From: CALINF01 sp039990395
GTDB lineage: Bacteria; Pseudomonadota; Gammaproteobacteria; Pseudomonadales; Halieaceae
NCBI GenBank assembly: GCA_039990395.1
Contig: JBDXFZ010000146.1
Coordinates: 1,116,001 to 1,180,000 of the forward strand
Reading direction: 5' to 3'
Length of the DNA: 64,000 bases
Part shown: positions 1-8,580 of the stretch, in pieces
Numbering within the stretch: position 1 is the first letter of the stretch
Layout of the letters: every line of letters begins with the position of its first letter
The notes under the pieces: generated by a model
Told to the model about the DNA's origin: nothing
Databases searched by the model: none
What the model saw: only the letters and a program-made list of their open reading frames with translations
Made by a program: the position numbers and the translations under genes

Positions 1-311
1 AGCACCTCCGATGACGTGAACCCATCGACTATCTGCCACGTTGTGCGCTGTAACAAACCGCTCGCTCTCTCACTGGTCTTGAAACGCCAACTGCCAGCTA
101 CCTTGCGCAGCGCCCCAAGCCCCACCTCGTGATCGATGGTTTGCTCCTGGCTGGCTTCGATCGCCACCGCATGGGGATACGCGTCCAACTGCAGCAATAC
201 GCCCTCCACTGCAGCCGGTTCACTGGCCATGGACCGAGTGCAGAACAACAGCAATGTGCTCAGGCAAATAGTTTGCCATAGGAAATCTTTCGGACTATCA
301 ACACCAACCAT
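1..311 (-). CDS. DUF4892-like exported protein (3' end outside the window)
   Basis: An open frame runs from an ATG at 311 to the window edge, about 103 codons without a stop. The N-terminus has a charged start, a hydrophobic stretch (about residues 12-28) and a plausible signal-peptidase site after SMA. The following segment reads YPHAVAIEAS, then VGLGALRKVAGSWRFK, then a Leu/Gln-Arg-Thr-Thr stretch. This resembles the start of DUF4892 proteins from pseudomonads, which are exported proteins of unknown job, often with an OmpA-like C-terminus; that resemblance is from memory. It begins 9 bp after the hydrolase stop, and the GGAGG inside the hydrolase end may serve as its ribosome site, so it is probably the last gene of the gpsA operon. 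The C-terminal half is not visible, so the domain content remains open. Confidence 0.5.
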   Translation of the reverse strand, partial: MVGVDSPKDFLWQTICLSTLLLFCTRSMASEPAAVEGVLLQLDAYPHAVAIEASQEQTIDHEVGLGALRKVAGSWRFKTSERASGLLQRTTWQIVDGFTSSEV

Positions 312-320
312 AAATGACGA

Positions 321-1172
321 TTACGCCTCCAAAAACGTGCAAATTCGTTGCGCTACTGAATGCGCATTATCTTCCATATGGAAATGATGACCACCCTCCA
401 CCACCTCAATTACCCGCTCCGTGAGGTAAGATTCTGCTAATGCGGTGATCTCCGGATGACCTGCGTATCCATCACTGGCCATCATTAGTAATACGGGAGC
501 CGCGATGGACTGGAGCACAGATTTCGATTGAGCGGCGGTTAATTTTACCGCCGATGCGCCAAACAGGCGCGGATCGGTTGTCCACGTGAATGCATCATTC
601 AGGGGCTTGAGGTTTCTTTGCATTAGCACAGTGGCTGCCTCTACAGTTAGCCCCTTGGCAGCGCGCAGTTTGATCGCCTGGTCAAGAGACTCGACGCGGG
701 GTGGTACTTTATTGAGGTAACGGGTGCGGTCCCGAAGCCATTCCTGCAATTGCACTGAGAATGCCTCCTCTTCGACAGCGCGTGGCAGCAAAGCATCGAG
801 CAAAATCAATTTGCGTACGCGAGCAGGTGTCGCAGCAGCTACCAGTGTGGAAATAATGCCACCACGTGAGTGCCCAAGAAGGTCAAACTCGTCCCACTCC
901 AATTGATCGGCTACGTCCAATATTTGAGGTAAGTCCTCCCATATCTGATAGCCAGAATGCGGTGAACGTGAGTCACTCAGGCCGTGACCAGTAAGATCCA
1001 ATGCAACGACCTGTCGGTTGGTGATAAATGGAGCCAATAGCGCGAAGCTTGCGGCGTTATCAAGCCAACCATGCAGTGCCAGCAAGGGGGGATTGTTTTC
1101 ATCCCCCCAAGCCAAACCCGCGATGGTCAAATCATCGACCTGCCATTGCAACTGCCTTGGCTGAGAAGTCAT
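321..1172 (-). CDS. alpha/beta-fold hydrolase
   Basis: A 283-residue alpha/beta hydrolase. The oxyanion-hole segment LALHGWLDNA lies at about 31-40, the nucleophile elbow GHSRGG at 100-105 gives catalytic Ser102, and the C-terminal VEGGHHFHMED supplies the catalytic His near 262-265. No signal peptide or membrane segment is seen, so it should be cytoplasmic. Length and single-domain layout match the family of esterases, epoxide hydrolases and C-C hydrolases; the sequence does not settle the substrate. It overlaps the sixA stop by one base (TAATG), indicating translational coupling in a gpsA-sixA-hydrolase operon. A similar hydrolase next to a DUF4892 gene is found in pseudomonads, as I recall it, but without a known role. 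Confidence 0.85.
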   Translation of the reverse strand: MTSQPRQLQWQVDDLTIAGLAWGDENNPPLLALHGWLDNAASFALLAPFITNRQVVALDLTGHGLSDSRSPHSGYQIWEDLPQILDVADQLEWDEFDLLGHSRGGIISTLVAAATPARVRKLILLDALLPRAVEEEAFSVQLQEWLRDRTRYLNKVPPRVESLDQAIKLRAAKGLTVEAATVLMQRNLKPLNDAFTWTTDPRLFGASAVKLTAAQSKSVLQSIAAPVLLMMASDGYAGHPEITALAESYLTERVIEVVEGGHHFHMEDNAHSVAQRICTFLEA

Positions 1173-1675
1173 TACATTCCCACGCCATACTCAGGCGGCA
1201 AACACCAGAACTGTAAACTTGCCTGGCCAGGGCCTGTCATCCCTAATTCCACCGTTGCCAGGCCACCGGGAGGAAGCAACGCCACCTTACCTGGCTCACC
1301 TGTCCAGTAGTCCAGCAGCAGCGAAACCAGAGGCTGGTGTGATACTAGCAGCAGATGGGCGTCGGGCGCGGCGGTGTCGGCCCACTGCGTAACCAGAGCA
1401 TCGACGTGTTCCACTGATGCAGCAGGCACCAAGGCGCTAGCGTCACACACACGCGTTTGTGTAAAGACGCCCGCAATAATATCCGCGGTTTGCCGAGCAC
1501 GTAGCAAGGTACTGGAGAAAACGGCTTCTGGCGCTGGCAGGTTCAGCGCTTTGAGATGGGACACGAATTGATGACAGCCAAAACCAATGTCATCCATACC
1601 GCTACCCGTCAGCTCTCGCTGTTCATCGGGGATCGTTTGCTCCGCCTCCCCATGCCGCCATACCGTTATGATCAT
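1172..1675 (-). CDS. sixA: phosphohistidine phosphatase SixA
   Basis: A 167-residue histidine-phosphatase (phosphoglycerate-mutase fold). The RHG motif at residues 7-9 provides the phospho-acceptor His8. A second conserved arginine occurs in SSTLLRARQTADII (about 55-68), and the second catalytic His is in LLLVSHQPLVSLLL (about 108-121). SixA proteins remove phosphate from histidines of HPt domains and of the nitrogen phosphotransferase system in E. coli. The protein is slightly longer than E. coli SixA. Its ATG directly follows the gpsA stop codon (TAG then ATG, no gap) and its own stop overlaps the hydrolase start, so all three are co-translated. No HPt partner lies nearby. Confidence 0.9.
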   Translation of the reverse strand: MIITVWRHGEAEQTIPDEQRELTGSGMDDIGFGCHQFVSHLKALNLPAPEAVFSSTLLRARQTADIIAGVFTQTRVCDASALVPAASVEHVDALVTQWADTAAPDAHLLLVSHQPLVSLLLDYWTGEPGKVALLPPGGLATVELGMTGPGQASLQFWCLPPEYGVGM

Positions 1676-2698
1676 CTAAGGCTCGCTTGTGACAAACTCT
1701 ACATCCTGAGACTGCTCTGACGAAATCATATCATTGAACAGCTCTGAAACGGGGCGATGCTCATACAAAATGGCGTATAGCCCCTTCACCAGTGGCATCG
1801 GGACGTCGCGACGATCAGCCTCTACCTTGAGCAAGCCCAGTGTATTGATGCCCTCAGCGATTTGATCCATCGCACCTAAAACCTCGTCCAGCGACTCACC
1901 CTTGCCTACCGCATACCCGACTCGATAGTTACGCGACAGGGGCGATGAGCAGGTAACAAATAGATCGCCGACACCACTCAGGCCCAGAAAAGTCATCGGA
2001 TTGGCCCCCATGTGCACCGCAAAGCGCGACATCTCGGCAAGAGACCGTGTCAGCAGAATGCCCATCGTATTTTCGCCATAGTCCAACGCTGCCCCCAGCC
2101 CAGAGAGAATCGCATACACATTCTTCAGTGCACCACCGAGCTCAACGCCATACATATCCTGAGAGTTGTAGATCAAGAAACGTTCGCAATGCAGCAGATC
2201 ATGCAGCACTGCATGTGTCTGCGTCGCAACACTGGCCACAACAGAGCCCGTCACCTGCCCCGCTGCTATCTCGCGGGCCAGATTGGGGCCACTGAGCACC
2301 GCGCGAGGATTATGGGGCAACTCTTCGCGCACAACTTCGCTCATCAACTTGAAGCCCCCGGCCTCAATACCCTTCGTCAGGCTGACCACGAGGCATTCAG
2401 AATCCAGGAGCTTACCTGCCTCGTTAACTACGCTGCGAAATGATTGGCTGGGCACAGCAACAAACAATACATCAATACCTTCGAGCGTCTCGTGTAGGGA
2501 GTCTGTGGCTGTAAGGCGATCGTCAAGCGTGTATCCAGGAAGATAATCGCTATTTTCACGTTGGGCGTTGATGTCGGATGCACGTTGCGCGTTACGCAGC
2601 CAGAGGCGTACCTCATACCCATTGCGAGCAATGATATTTGCAATGACCGTCCCGAAACTGCCACCGCCTAAGACCGCAACACGGTGTAATGTGGGCAT
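1676..2698 (-). CDS. gpsA: NAD(P)-dependent glycerol-3-phosphate dehydrogenase
   Basis: GpsA reduces dihydroxyacetone phosphate to sn-glycerol-3-phosphate, the backbone for phospholipid synthesis. The Rossmann motif VAVLGGGSFGT is at residues 7-17, followed by the family segments VSLTKGIE, LSGPNLAREIA and GVELGGALKNV, the last holding the catalytic Lys. Length is 340 residues, typical for the family. I chose the ATG at 2698 rather than the in-frame one at 2713 because it is preceded by GGAGG at good spacing and gives the usual N-terminus MPTLHRVAVLG. It heads an operon with sixA and the hydrolase. A hairpin and about 90 bp separate it from htpG upstream. Confidence 0.95.
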   Translation of the reverse strand: MPTLHRVAVLGGGSFGTVIANIIARNGYEVRLWLRNAQRASDINAQRENSDYLPGYTLDDRLTATDSLHETLEGIDVLFVAVPSQSFRSVVNEAGKLLDSECLVVSLTKGIEAGGFKLMSEVVREELPHNPRAVLSGPNLAREIAAGQVTGSVVASVATQTHAVLHDLLHCERFLIYNSQDMYGVELGGALKNVYAILSGLGAALDYGENTMGILLTRSLAEMSRFAVHMGANPMTFLGLSGVGDLFVTCSSPLSRNYRVGYAVGKGESLDEVLGAMDQIAEGINTLGLLKVEADRRDVPMPLVKGLYAILYEHRPVSELFNDMISSEQSQDVEFVTSEP

Positions 2699-2786
2699 GG
2701 CGTACCTCCTCATTCATTTTTCTTATTGAGGTTCACGTACCCTTCAGGTGCGCTGCACCAGAGTCTAACAACTCAGATGCAAGGGA

Positions 2787-2810
2787 GCGACCGCGAAAAA
2801 TCGCAGCCGC
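2787..2810 (-). terminator. hairpin after htpG, candidate terminator
   Basis: Read on the minus strand, GCGGCTGCGA and TCGCGGTCGC pair over ten base pairs (two of them G-U) around a four-base T loop, 12 bases past the htpG stop. There is no T tract after the stem, so it would be a weak or factor-assisted terminator. Confidence 0.35.
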
Positions 2811-2822
2811 CCGCCATCACGA

Positions 2823-4739
2823 TCAGCTGTTGCTCATTTGCAGAAGCAATTTGTTCAACCGCGACACATAGCTGGCTGGATCAGCCAGCTGACCGCCTTC
2901 TGCAAGATTGGCCTGATCAAAGATAACGCTCGCGAGATCAGCGAAACGATCTTCATCTGCCTCCTGATCCAGCATCAGCAGCAACGGATGGACCGGATTG
3001 ATCTCAAGAATAGGCTTGCTACTGGGAACCTCCTGGCCTGCCGCTTCCATAATGCGTCGCATTTGAGCGCCCATATCATGATCACCAACCACGAGGCACG
3101 CAGGGGACTCAGTCAGTCTGCCGGTAGCTCTGACTTCTTCTACCTGCGTTTCGAGCACCTTGCCCATCCTCTCTACGAGTGCCTCGCTGTCTTTCTCTAA
3201 CTTCTCCTGCTCAGCTTTCTCTTCATCGGTATCAGCGGCCAGGTCGAGTGCACCACGGGCGACATCCTGAAACGCTTTGCCGTCGAAGTCTTGGATGTGG
3301 TTCATCAACCAGTCGTCCACGCGGTCTGACAGCAATAGCACTTCGATACCCTTCTTGCGAAACACTTCCAGATGCGGACTGCTTTTAGCAGTGTTAAAGT
3401 TCTCTGCAACCACGTAGTAGATCTTGTCCTGGCCTTCCTGCATGCGGCTCACATAGTCTTCGAGGGACTGATCCTGTGCTTCCGCATCAGTGTGCGTGGT
3501 TGAAAAGCGCAGTAACTTCGCTATTTTCTCTTTGTTACCAAAGTCTTCTGCTGGGCCTTCCTTGAGCACCTGACCGAACTCTTTCCAGAACTCGGCGTAG
3601 TCATCGCCCTCAGACTTGGCCAACTTCGCTAACATATCAAGCGATCGCTTGGTGAGCGCGTTGCGCATGGAATCGACCGATGCATCCTGCTGCAGGATTT
3701 CGCGTGAGACGTTCAGCGGCAAATCATTGGAGTCGACAATCCCCTTCACGAATCTGAGATATTGCGGCAAAAATTGGTCGGCTTCATCCATGATGAACGT
3801 ACGCTGCACATAAAGCTTGAGACCGCGAGCCATATCGCGATTCCACATGTCGAATGGCGCGCGCTTGGGCAAGTACAGCAAGCTGGTGTACTCCAGCTTG
3901 CCTTCCACCTTATTGTGGCTCCAGCTCATTGGGTCCTCGAAATCATGGGACACATGGCGGTAGAACTCTTTGTACTCATCGTCTGACACATCGGAACGCG
4001 AGCGCGTCCATAACGCCTCAGCGGCGTTCACCGCCTCATATTGTGGTACCTCAACGGGCGCATCCTCTTCGCCTTCTGCCGGCGGAGCAATCGTTTCAAG
4101 CATCATCACTGGTACTGAAATGTGATCAGAGTATTTCTTGATCACGCTGCGTACGCGAAAATCCTCGGCGAACTCTGTACAGTCAGGCTTGAGGAACAAG
4201 GTGATACTGGTTCCTCGCTGGGGCTTGTCGCGATCCTCAATGGAAAACTCCGCTTCACCGTGAGACTCCCACAGCGTGCCAGAGGCCGTCTCTTCCCCCG
4301 CTTTTCGCGTGTGAACCTCAACCCGGTCAGCCACAATAAATGCGGAGTAGAACCCCACACCAAACTGGCCAATCAGCTGCGAATCTTTTTGCTGATCGCC
4401 TGTTAAATTTTCCATGAATGCCGCAGTGCCGGACTTAGCGATGGTACCCAGGTTCGCGATAACCTCATCGCGGGTCATACCGATACCATTGTCACTGATG
4501 GTAATCGTTCCTGCGTCCTTATCGACATCTACATGGATCGCAAAGTCGGACTGACCTTCCAGTAAGTCTTCGTGGGCAAGCGCTTCGAAGCGCAGCTTAT
4601 CGATGGCGTCTGAAGCATTCGAGATCAGTTCCCTCAGGAAAATTTCCTTATTGCTGTACAGGGAGTGGATCATGAGGTGCAGCAATTGCTTTGCCTCAGT
4701 CTGAAAGCCCATGGTTTCTTTTTTCATATCTGCTGTCAT
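2823..4739 (-). CDS. htpG: molecular chaperone HtpG (Hsp90 family)
   Basis: A 638-residue bacterial Hsp90, a cytoplasmic ATP-dependent chaperone that remodels client proteins. The GHKL ATPase motifs are present: ELISNASDAIDKLR (37-50, Glu37 for catalysis and Asn41 for magnesium), DNGIGM (83-88) and GQFGVGFYSAF (near 125). The middle-domain segment LPLNVSREILQQD and the C-terminal dimerisation region follow. Length matches E. coli HtpG (624) with a slightly longer tail. The first ATG is preceded by GAGGA. A near-consensus sigma-32 promoter lies about 50 bp upstream, so the gene is expected to be heat-induced and transcribed on its own, between the sucD terminator and the gpsA operon. Confidence 0.97.
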   Translation of the reverse strand: MTADMKKETMGFQTEAKQLLHLMIHSLYSNKEIFLRELISNASDAIDKLRFEALAHEDLLEGQSDFAIHVDVDKDAGTITISDNGIGMTRDEVIANLGTIAKSGTAAFMENLTGDQQKDSQLIGQFGVGFYSAFIVADRVEVHTRKAGEETASGTLWESHGEAEFSIEDRDKPQRGTSITLFLKPDCTEFAEDFRVRSVIKKYSDHISVPVMMLETIAPPAEGEEDAPVEVPQYEAVNAAEALWTRSRSDVSDDEYKEFYRHVSHDFEDPMSWSHNKVEGKLEYTSLLYLPKRAPFDMWNRDMARGLKLYVQRTFIMDEADQFLPQYLRFVKGIVDSNDLPLNVSREILQQDASVDSMRNALTKRSLDMLAKLAKSEGDDYAEFWKEFGQVLKEGPAEDFGNKEKIAKLLRFSTTHTDAEAQDQSLEDYVSRMQEGQDKIYYVVAENFNTAKSSPHLEVFRKKGIEVLLLSDRVDDWLMNHIQDFDGKAFQDVARGALDLAADTDEEKAEQEKLEKDSEALVERMGKVLETQVEEVRATGRLTESPACLVVGDHDMGAQMRRIMEAAGQEVPSSKPILEINPVHPLLLMLDQEADEDRFADLASVIFDQANLAEGGQLADPASYVSRLNKLLLQMSNS

Positions 4740-4788
4740 AGCGTCCTCGTCACAAAATTACAGGCACAACGTTACTCATTGCCCTTCA

Positions 4789-4816
4789 AGATGGGGCTGC
4801 CTGCTCATTTTTCAAG
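4789..4816 (-). promoter_or_regulatory. sigma-32 heat-shock promoter of htpG
   Basis: On the minus strand the sequence reads CTTGAAA, a 13-base spacer, then CCCCATCT. This matches the RpoH consensus CTTGAAA N11-16 CCCCATnT at every conserved position. It sits 49 bp upstream of the htpG start codon, giving a predicted leader of about 40 nt. Confidence 0.9.
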
Positions 4817-4896
4817 GGCTGAAGGGTAAGCCAGATGAGTTATTTCTGAACACACCTGCCCCCTATCCGCCCTTGTCAGCCCAGAATACGTAAGGC

Positions 4897-4924
4897 AAAA
4901 AAAACCCGCCATAAAGCGGGTTTT
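4897..4924 (-). terminator. rho-independent terminator after sucD
   Basis: On the minus strand, AAAACCCGC and GCGGGTTTT form a perfect 9-bp stem around TTTATG, followed by further T residues. It lies 21 bp past the sucD stop and should end the sdh-suc-lpd transcript. Confidence 0.93.
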
Positions 4925-4945
4925 ATCTGCACTGACTTGCGGAGA

Positions 4946-5818
4946 TTACCAGCCAGTAATCTCTTTAAGCCCGGCGCCAATGTCAGCCAGGCTGCGCACT
5001 GTTTTTACACCAGCATCTTCGAGCGCGGCAAATTTTTCGTCCGCGGTACCCTTACCTCCCGAGATAATCGCGCCTGCATGACCCATACGCTTACCTTTGG
5101 GAGCAGTTACACCAGCGATATAGGAAACGACTGGCTTGGTTACATTGTCCTTGATATAGGCGGCGGCCTCTTCTTCAGCCGTACCACCAATCTCGCCAAT
5201 CATCACGATGGCCTCTGTGGCAGAGTCCTTTTCGAACATCTCCAGCACATCGATGAAATTTGAACCAGGTATCGGGTCACCACCGATGCCCACACAAGTA
5301 GATTGACCATAACCCGCATCGGTTGTCTGCTTGACCGCTTCGTAGGTGAGTGTGCCTGAACGCGACACGATCCCCACTTTACCCGGCAAATGGATATGGC
5401 CAGGCATGATGCCAATTTTGCATTCGCCAGGTGTGATCACACCCGGACAGTTGGGCCCGATCAGGCGCACACCCAACTCGTCACACTTTACTTTCGCAGC
5501 GAGCATATCAAGTGTCGGAATACCCTCTGTGATGCAAACGATCAGCTTGATGCCGCCATTGGCCGCCTCAAGAATAGAGTCCTTACAAAATGGCGCGGGG
5601 ACGTAGACTACAGACGCATCCGCGCCGGTAGCTTCAACTGCCTCTGCCACAGTGTTAAAAACAGGTAAGCCCAGGTGTTCCTGGCCGCCTTTACCCGGCG
5701 TTACACCTCCTACCATCTGAGTTCCGTACTCAATCGCCTGCTCGGAATGAAATGTACCCTGCGAGCCTGTGAAGCCCTGGCATATAACTTTTGTGTTCTT
5801 GTCTATCAAGATACTCAT
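4946..5818 (-). CDS. sucD: succinyl-CoA synthetase (ligase) alpha subunit
   Basis: A 290-residue alpha subunit that, with SucC, converts succinyl-CoA to succinate while making ATP or GTP. The CoA-binding N-terminal Rossmann region contains ICQGFTGSQGTFHSEQAI (12-29). GPNCPGVITPGECKIGIMPG lies at 121-140 and the phospho-histidine loop MGHAGAIISGG gives catalytic His247 (His246 in E. coli). Its ATG overlaps the sucC stop by one base (TGATG), so the two subunits are translationally coupled. It is the last gene of the TCA operon and is followed by a strong terminator. Confidence 0.97.
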   Translation of the reverse strand: MSILIDKNTKVICQGFTGSQGTFHSEQAIEYGTQMVGGVTPGKGGQEHLGLPVFNTVAEAVEATGADASVVYVPAPFCKDSILEAANGGIKLIVCITEGIPTLDMLAAKVKCDELGVRLIGPNCPGVITPGECKIGIMPGHIHLPGKVGIVSRSGTLTYEAVKQTTDAGYGQSTCVGIGGDPIPGSNFIDVLEMFEKDSATEAIVMIGEIGGTAEEEAAAYIKDNVTKPVVSYIAGVTAPKGKRMGHAGAIISGGKGTADEKFAALEDAGVKTVRSLADIGAGLKEITGW

Positions 5819-6987
5819 CAGGCTGCTCCTCCTGCTGCTTTCACTGCCTGTTGTGCAGCATCTGTGAGGCTGGTTGCAGCAATAATGTTAAGTCCACTGT
5901 CGGCCAGCACTTTCTGGCCCAGTTCGGCATTGTTACCCTCCAGACGCACCACCACCGGCACACTGACGCCAATCTCTTCAACGGCGCCAATGACACCTTC
6001 TGCAATGAGATCACAGCGCACAATGCCGCCAAATATGTTGATAAGCACGGCCTTCACGTTGTCGTCTGACAAGATGATCTTAAACGCCTCAGACACTCGC
6101 TCTTTGGTAGCACCGCCCCCAACGTCCAGGAAATTGGCAGGGAAACCGCCATGCAAAGCGACAATATCCATGGTTCCCATTGCCAAACCGGCACCATTAA
6201 CCATGCAACCGATATTGCCATCCAAGGCCACGTAATTGAGCTCCCACTGAGCTGCGTGGGCCTCACGATCGTCTTCCTGTGAAGGGTCGTGCATTTCGCG
6301 CACGTCGTGCTGGCGGTAGAGTGCATTACCATCCACGCCAAGTTTGGCATCGAGGCAATGCAAATTGCCTTCGTCGGTGATCACCAAGGGATTAACTTCG
6401 ATGAGAGCCAGGTCTTTGTCCTGAAACAGCTGTGCCAGGCCAATAAAGATCTTCACAAACTGTTTGATCTGCTCGCCCTTCAAGCCCAGCTTAAACGCCA
6501 ACTCGCGCCCTTGATAAGGCTGTGCACCTACCAGCGGATCGATGGTGGCGCGCAAAATTTTCTCAGGCGTCTCCTCGGCAACTTTCTCAATCTCAACACC
6601 ACCCTCAGTAGACGCCATGAAAACAATGCGTCTGGTTGAGCGGTCAACTACCGCACCCAGATACAACTCTTCGGCGATATCAGTGCAGGCTTCAACGAGA
6701 ATTTTGGACACAGGCTGACCGTTTTCATCAGTCTGGTAGGTGACTAGATTTTTGCCAAGCCACTGCGACGCAAAGTCACGGATCTCTTCCTTGGTCTTAA
6801 CCAGCTTAACGCCGCCAGCTTTACCTCGACCTCCGGCGTGCACCTGGGCCTTAACAACCCACATGTCACCACCGATCAGATCAGCCGCTTCGACCGCTTC
6901 GTGTGGGGTGTCTACGGCGTATCCCTTGGATACCGGCAGACCGTACTCGGCAAACAGTTGCTTACCCTGATACTCATGAAGATTCAT
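5818..6987 (-). CDS. sucC: succinyl-CoA synthetase (ligase) beta subunit
   Basis: The ATP-grasp beta subunit of succinyl-CoA synthetase; it binds nucleotide and succinate. The N-terminus MNLHEYQGKQLFAEYGLPV is the family hallmark. VKAQVHAGGRGKAGGVKL (about 44-61) is the ATP-grasp loop, VNPLVIT follows, and the C-terminal NIFGGIVRCD is characteristic of SucC. I placed the start at 6987 (389 residues) rather than 12 codons upstream because this is the conserved N-terminus and family length. It follows lpd after about 120 bp, a gap that contains an inverted repeat. Confidence 0.96.
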   Translation of the reverse strand: MNLHEYQGKQLFAEYGLPVSKGYAVDTPHEAVEAADLIGGDMWVVKAQVHAGGRGKAGGVKLVKTKEEIRDFASQWLGKNLVTYQTDENGQPVSKILVEACTDIAEELYLGAVVDRSTRRIVFMASTEGGVEIEKVAEETPEKILRATIDPLVGAQPYQGRELAFKLGLKGEQIKQFVKIFIGLAQLFQDKDLALIEVNPLVITDEGNLHCLDAKLGVDGNALYRQHDVREMHDPSQEDDREAHAAQWELNYVALDGNIGCMVNGAGLAMGTMDIVALHGGFPANFLDVGGGATKERVSEAFKIILSDDNVKAVLINIFGGIVRCDLIAEGVIGAVEEIGVSVPVVVRLEGNNAELGQKVLADSGLNIIAATSLTDAAQQAVKAAGGAA

Positions 6988-7067
6988 GCTCTGTCCCGTT
7001 TTTTCCTGTTTACTGTAATCCAATCGGCGCTCGTTCCTGCCCCGATCAGCCTGTCACCTCAAAATTT

Positions 7068-7095
7068 CGCAGGCGATTGTCGTTTATTGCCTGCG
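7068..7095 (-). other. inverted repeat between lpd and sucC
   Basis: CGCAGGC and GCCTGCG form a perfect 7-bp stem around a 14-base loop in the lpd-sucC gap. On the minus strand it is followed by AAATTTTG. It could be a partial terminator or a processing/stability element that sets lpd against sucCD expression; it is too weak to call a full terminator. Confidence 0.3.
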
Positions 7096-7107
7096 TTGGA
7101 GCAAATC

Positions 7108-8547
7108 CTATTTTCGCTTCTTGCGATTGGCGATATGTATTGCATGACCATCAACAGCCAGCGCCGCCTCATGCACGGCCTCTGAAAGTGTTGGATGCCC
7201 AAATACCATCAGCGCAAGATCTTCCGCGCTGGAGCCAAACTCCATTGCGATCGCCACCTGCTGTACCAGATCTGCCGCAGACGGCCCTACGATATGGCAG
7301 CCCAGAATACGATCCGTTTTTGCGTCGGCGATAATCTTAACCATACCGTCGGAATCATTGGCCGCTAATGCACGCCCACTGGCTACAAATGGGAAGGTAC
7401 CTGCCTTGTAGTCAACACCGTCCGCTTTGAGCTCTTGCTCTGTTTTACCGACAGCGGCCACTTCAGGGTGAGTGTAAATAATCGACGGAATGCACTCGTA
7501 GTTCAATTGAACCGACTTACCTGCGATGCGTTCGGCGACCATAACACCCTCTTCAGAGCCCTTGTGAGCAAGCATCGGGCCACGCACAACATCGCCGACA
7601 GCGAACACATGAGGAGCCTCCGTTGCGCAGAAGTCGTTAACGTAAATGAATCCACGTTCATCCAACGTTACGCCGCTATCCGACGCGAGCAAATCTTCGG
7701 TACGGGGACGACGGCCGACACAGACGATTAGCTTGTCAAATTGCTCAACCTGATCGCCATCGGCTGTGGTGAAAGACACTTCCACCTGACCCTTTTTAAC
7801 CTCGGCGTTGGTGACTCGCGCCCCCATACGAATATCCAAACCCTGTTTCTTGAAGATCTTTGCGGTTTCTTTGCTGATCTGGGCATCCATCATGGGAAGA
7901 AAGTCGTCCAGCGCTTCCAGCATCACCACTTCCGATCCCAGCCGTCCCCAGACGCTACCAAGTTCCAGGCCGATCACGCCGGCACCTATAACGCCCAGGC
8001 GCTTTGGCACTTCAGTAAACTCAAGCGCTCCAGTTGAGTCCACGATGTATTCATCGTCTACCGGCGCCGGTGGAATGGTAACGGGCACAGAACCGGCAGC
8101 GATAATCGTATTGGCTGCCTCCAGCACGGATACTTTGCCGTCTTTGTCGGTTACCTCTACTTTACCGCCTGCTAGCACCTTACCCCTGCCCTGCACTGGT
8201 GTAACACCATTGTGCTTGAACAGTCCGGCAATACCGCCAGTCAATTGATTGACGATCCCTTCCTTGCGTTTAAGCATCGCAGGAACATCGATGGTCGCAT
8301 CCTTAATCGTAATACCGTGCACATCGTAGTGATCACGCGCTTCGGCGAATTTGTAGCTGCTATCGAGCAGCGCCTTAGACGGAATACAACCCACGTTCAA
8401 ACAGGTACCGCCCAACTTCACCTTGTCTTTTTCGTCCAGCCATTCTTCTACACAGGCGGTCGACAGCCCAAGTTGAGCCGCTTTAATTGCCGCGACATAG
8501 CCTGCAGGACCAGATCCAATAATTACTACATCAAACTTTTCAGACAT
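7108..8547 (-). CDS. lpd: dihydrolipoamide dehydrogenase (E3)
   Basis: A 479-residue FAD flavoprotein that reoxidises the lipoyl groups of 2-oxoacid dehydrogenase complexes with NAD+. The FAD motif VVIIGSGPAGYVAA is at 7-20. The redox disulfide motif GGTCLNVGCIPSK holds Cys49 and Cys54, and a second GxGxxG (VIGAGVIGLELG) binds NAD. The C-terminal active-site motif HPTLSE gives His451 and Glu456. The basic tail NRKKRK is usual for pseudomonad-type E3. It lies 33 bp after sucB, so it is the E3 of the 2-oxoglutarate dehydrogenase complex and may also serve other complexes. Confidence 0.96.
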   Translation of the reverse strand: MSEKFDVVIIGSGPAGYVAAIKAAQLGLSTACVEEWLDEKDKVKLGGTCLNVGCIPSKALLDSSYKFAEARDHYDVHGITIKDATIDVPAMLKRKEGIVNQLTGGIAGLFKHNGVTPVQGRGKVLAGGKVEVTDKDGKVSVLEAANTIIAAGSVPVTIPPAPVDDEYIVDSTGALEFTEVPKRLGVIGAGVIGLELGSVWGRLGSEVVMLEALDDFLPMMDAQISKETAKIFKKQGLDIRMGARVTNAEVKKGQVEVSFTTADGDQVEQFDKLIVCVGRRPRTEDLLASDSGVTLDERGFIYVNDFCATEAPHVFAVGDVVRGPMLAHKGSEEGVMVAERIAGKSVQLNYECIPSIIYTHPEVAAVGKTEQELKADGVDYKAGTFPFVASGRALAANDSDGMVKIIADAKTDRILGCHIVGPSAADLVQQVAIAMEFGSSAEDLALMVFGHPTLSEAVHEAALAVDGHAIHIANRKKRK

Positions 8548-8580
8548 TTTCTCTTCCAGATTCTTTGCTTAAGGGCGTAA

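Noticed and set aside
2012..2443. A 143-codon plus-strand frame opposite gpsA
   Set aside because: It has no recognisable protein features and lies entirely within gpsA.
5675..6235. A 186-codon plus-strand frame opposite the sucD/sucC junction
   Set aside because: It is rich in Ser, Thr and Pro as expected from the reverse complement of the coding strand, and it covers two well-conserved genes.
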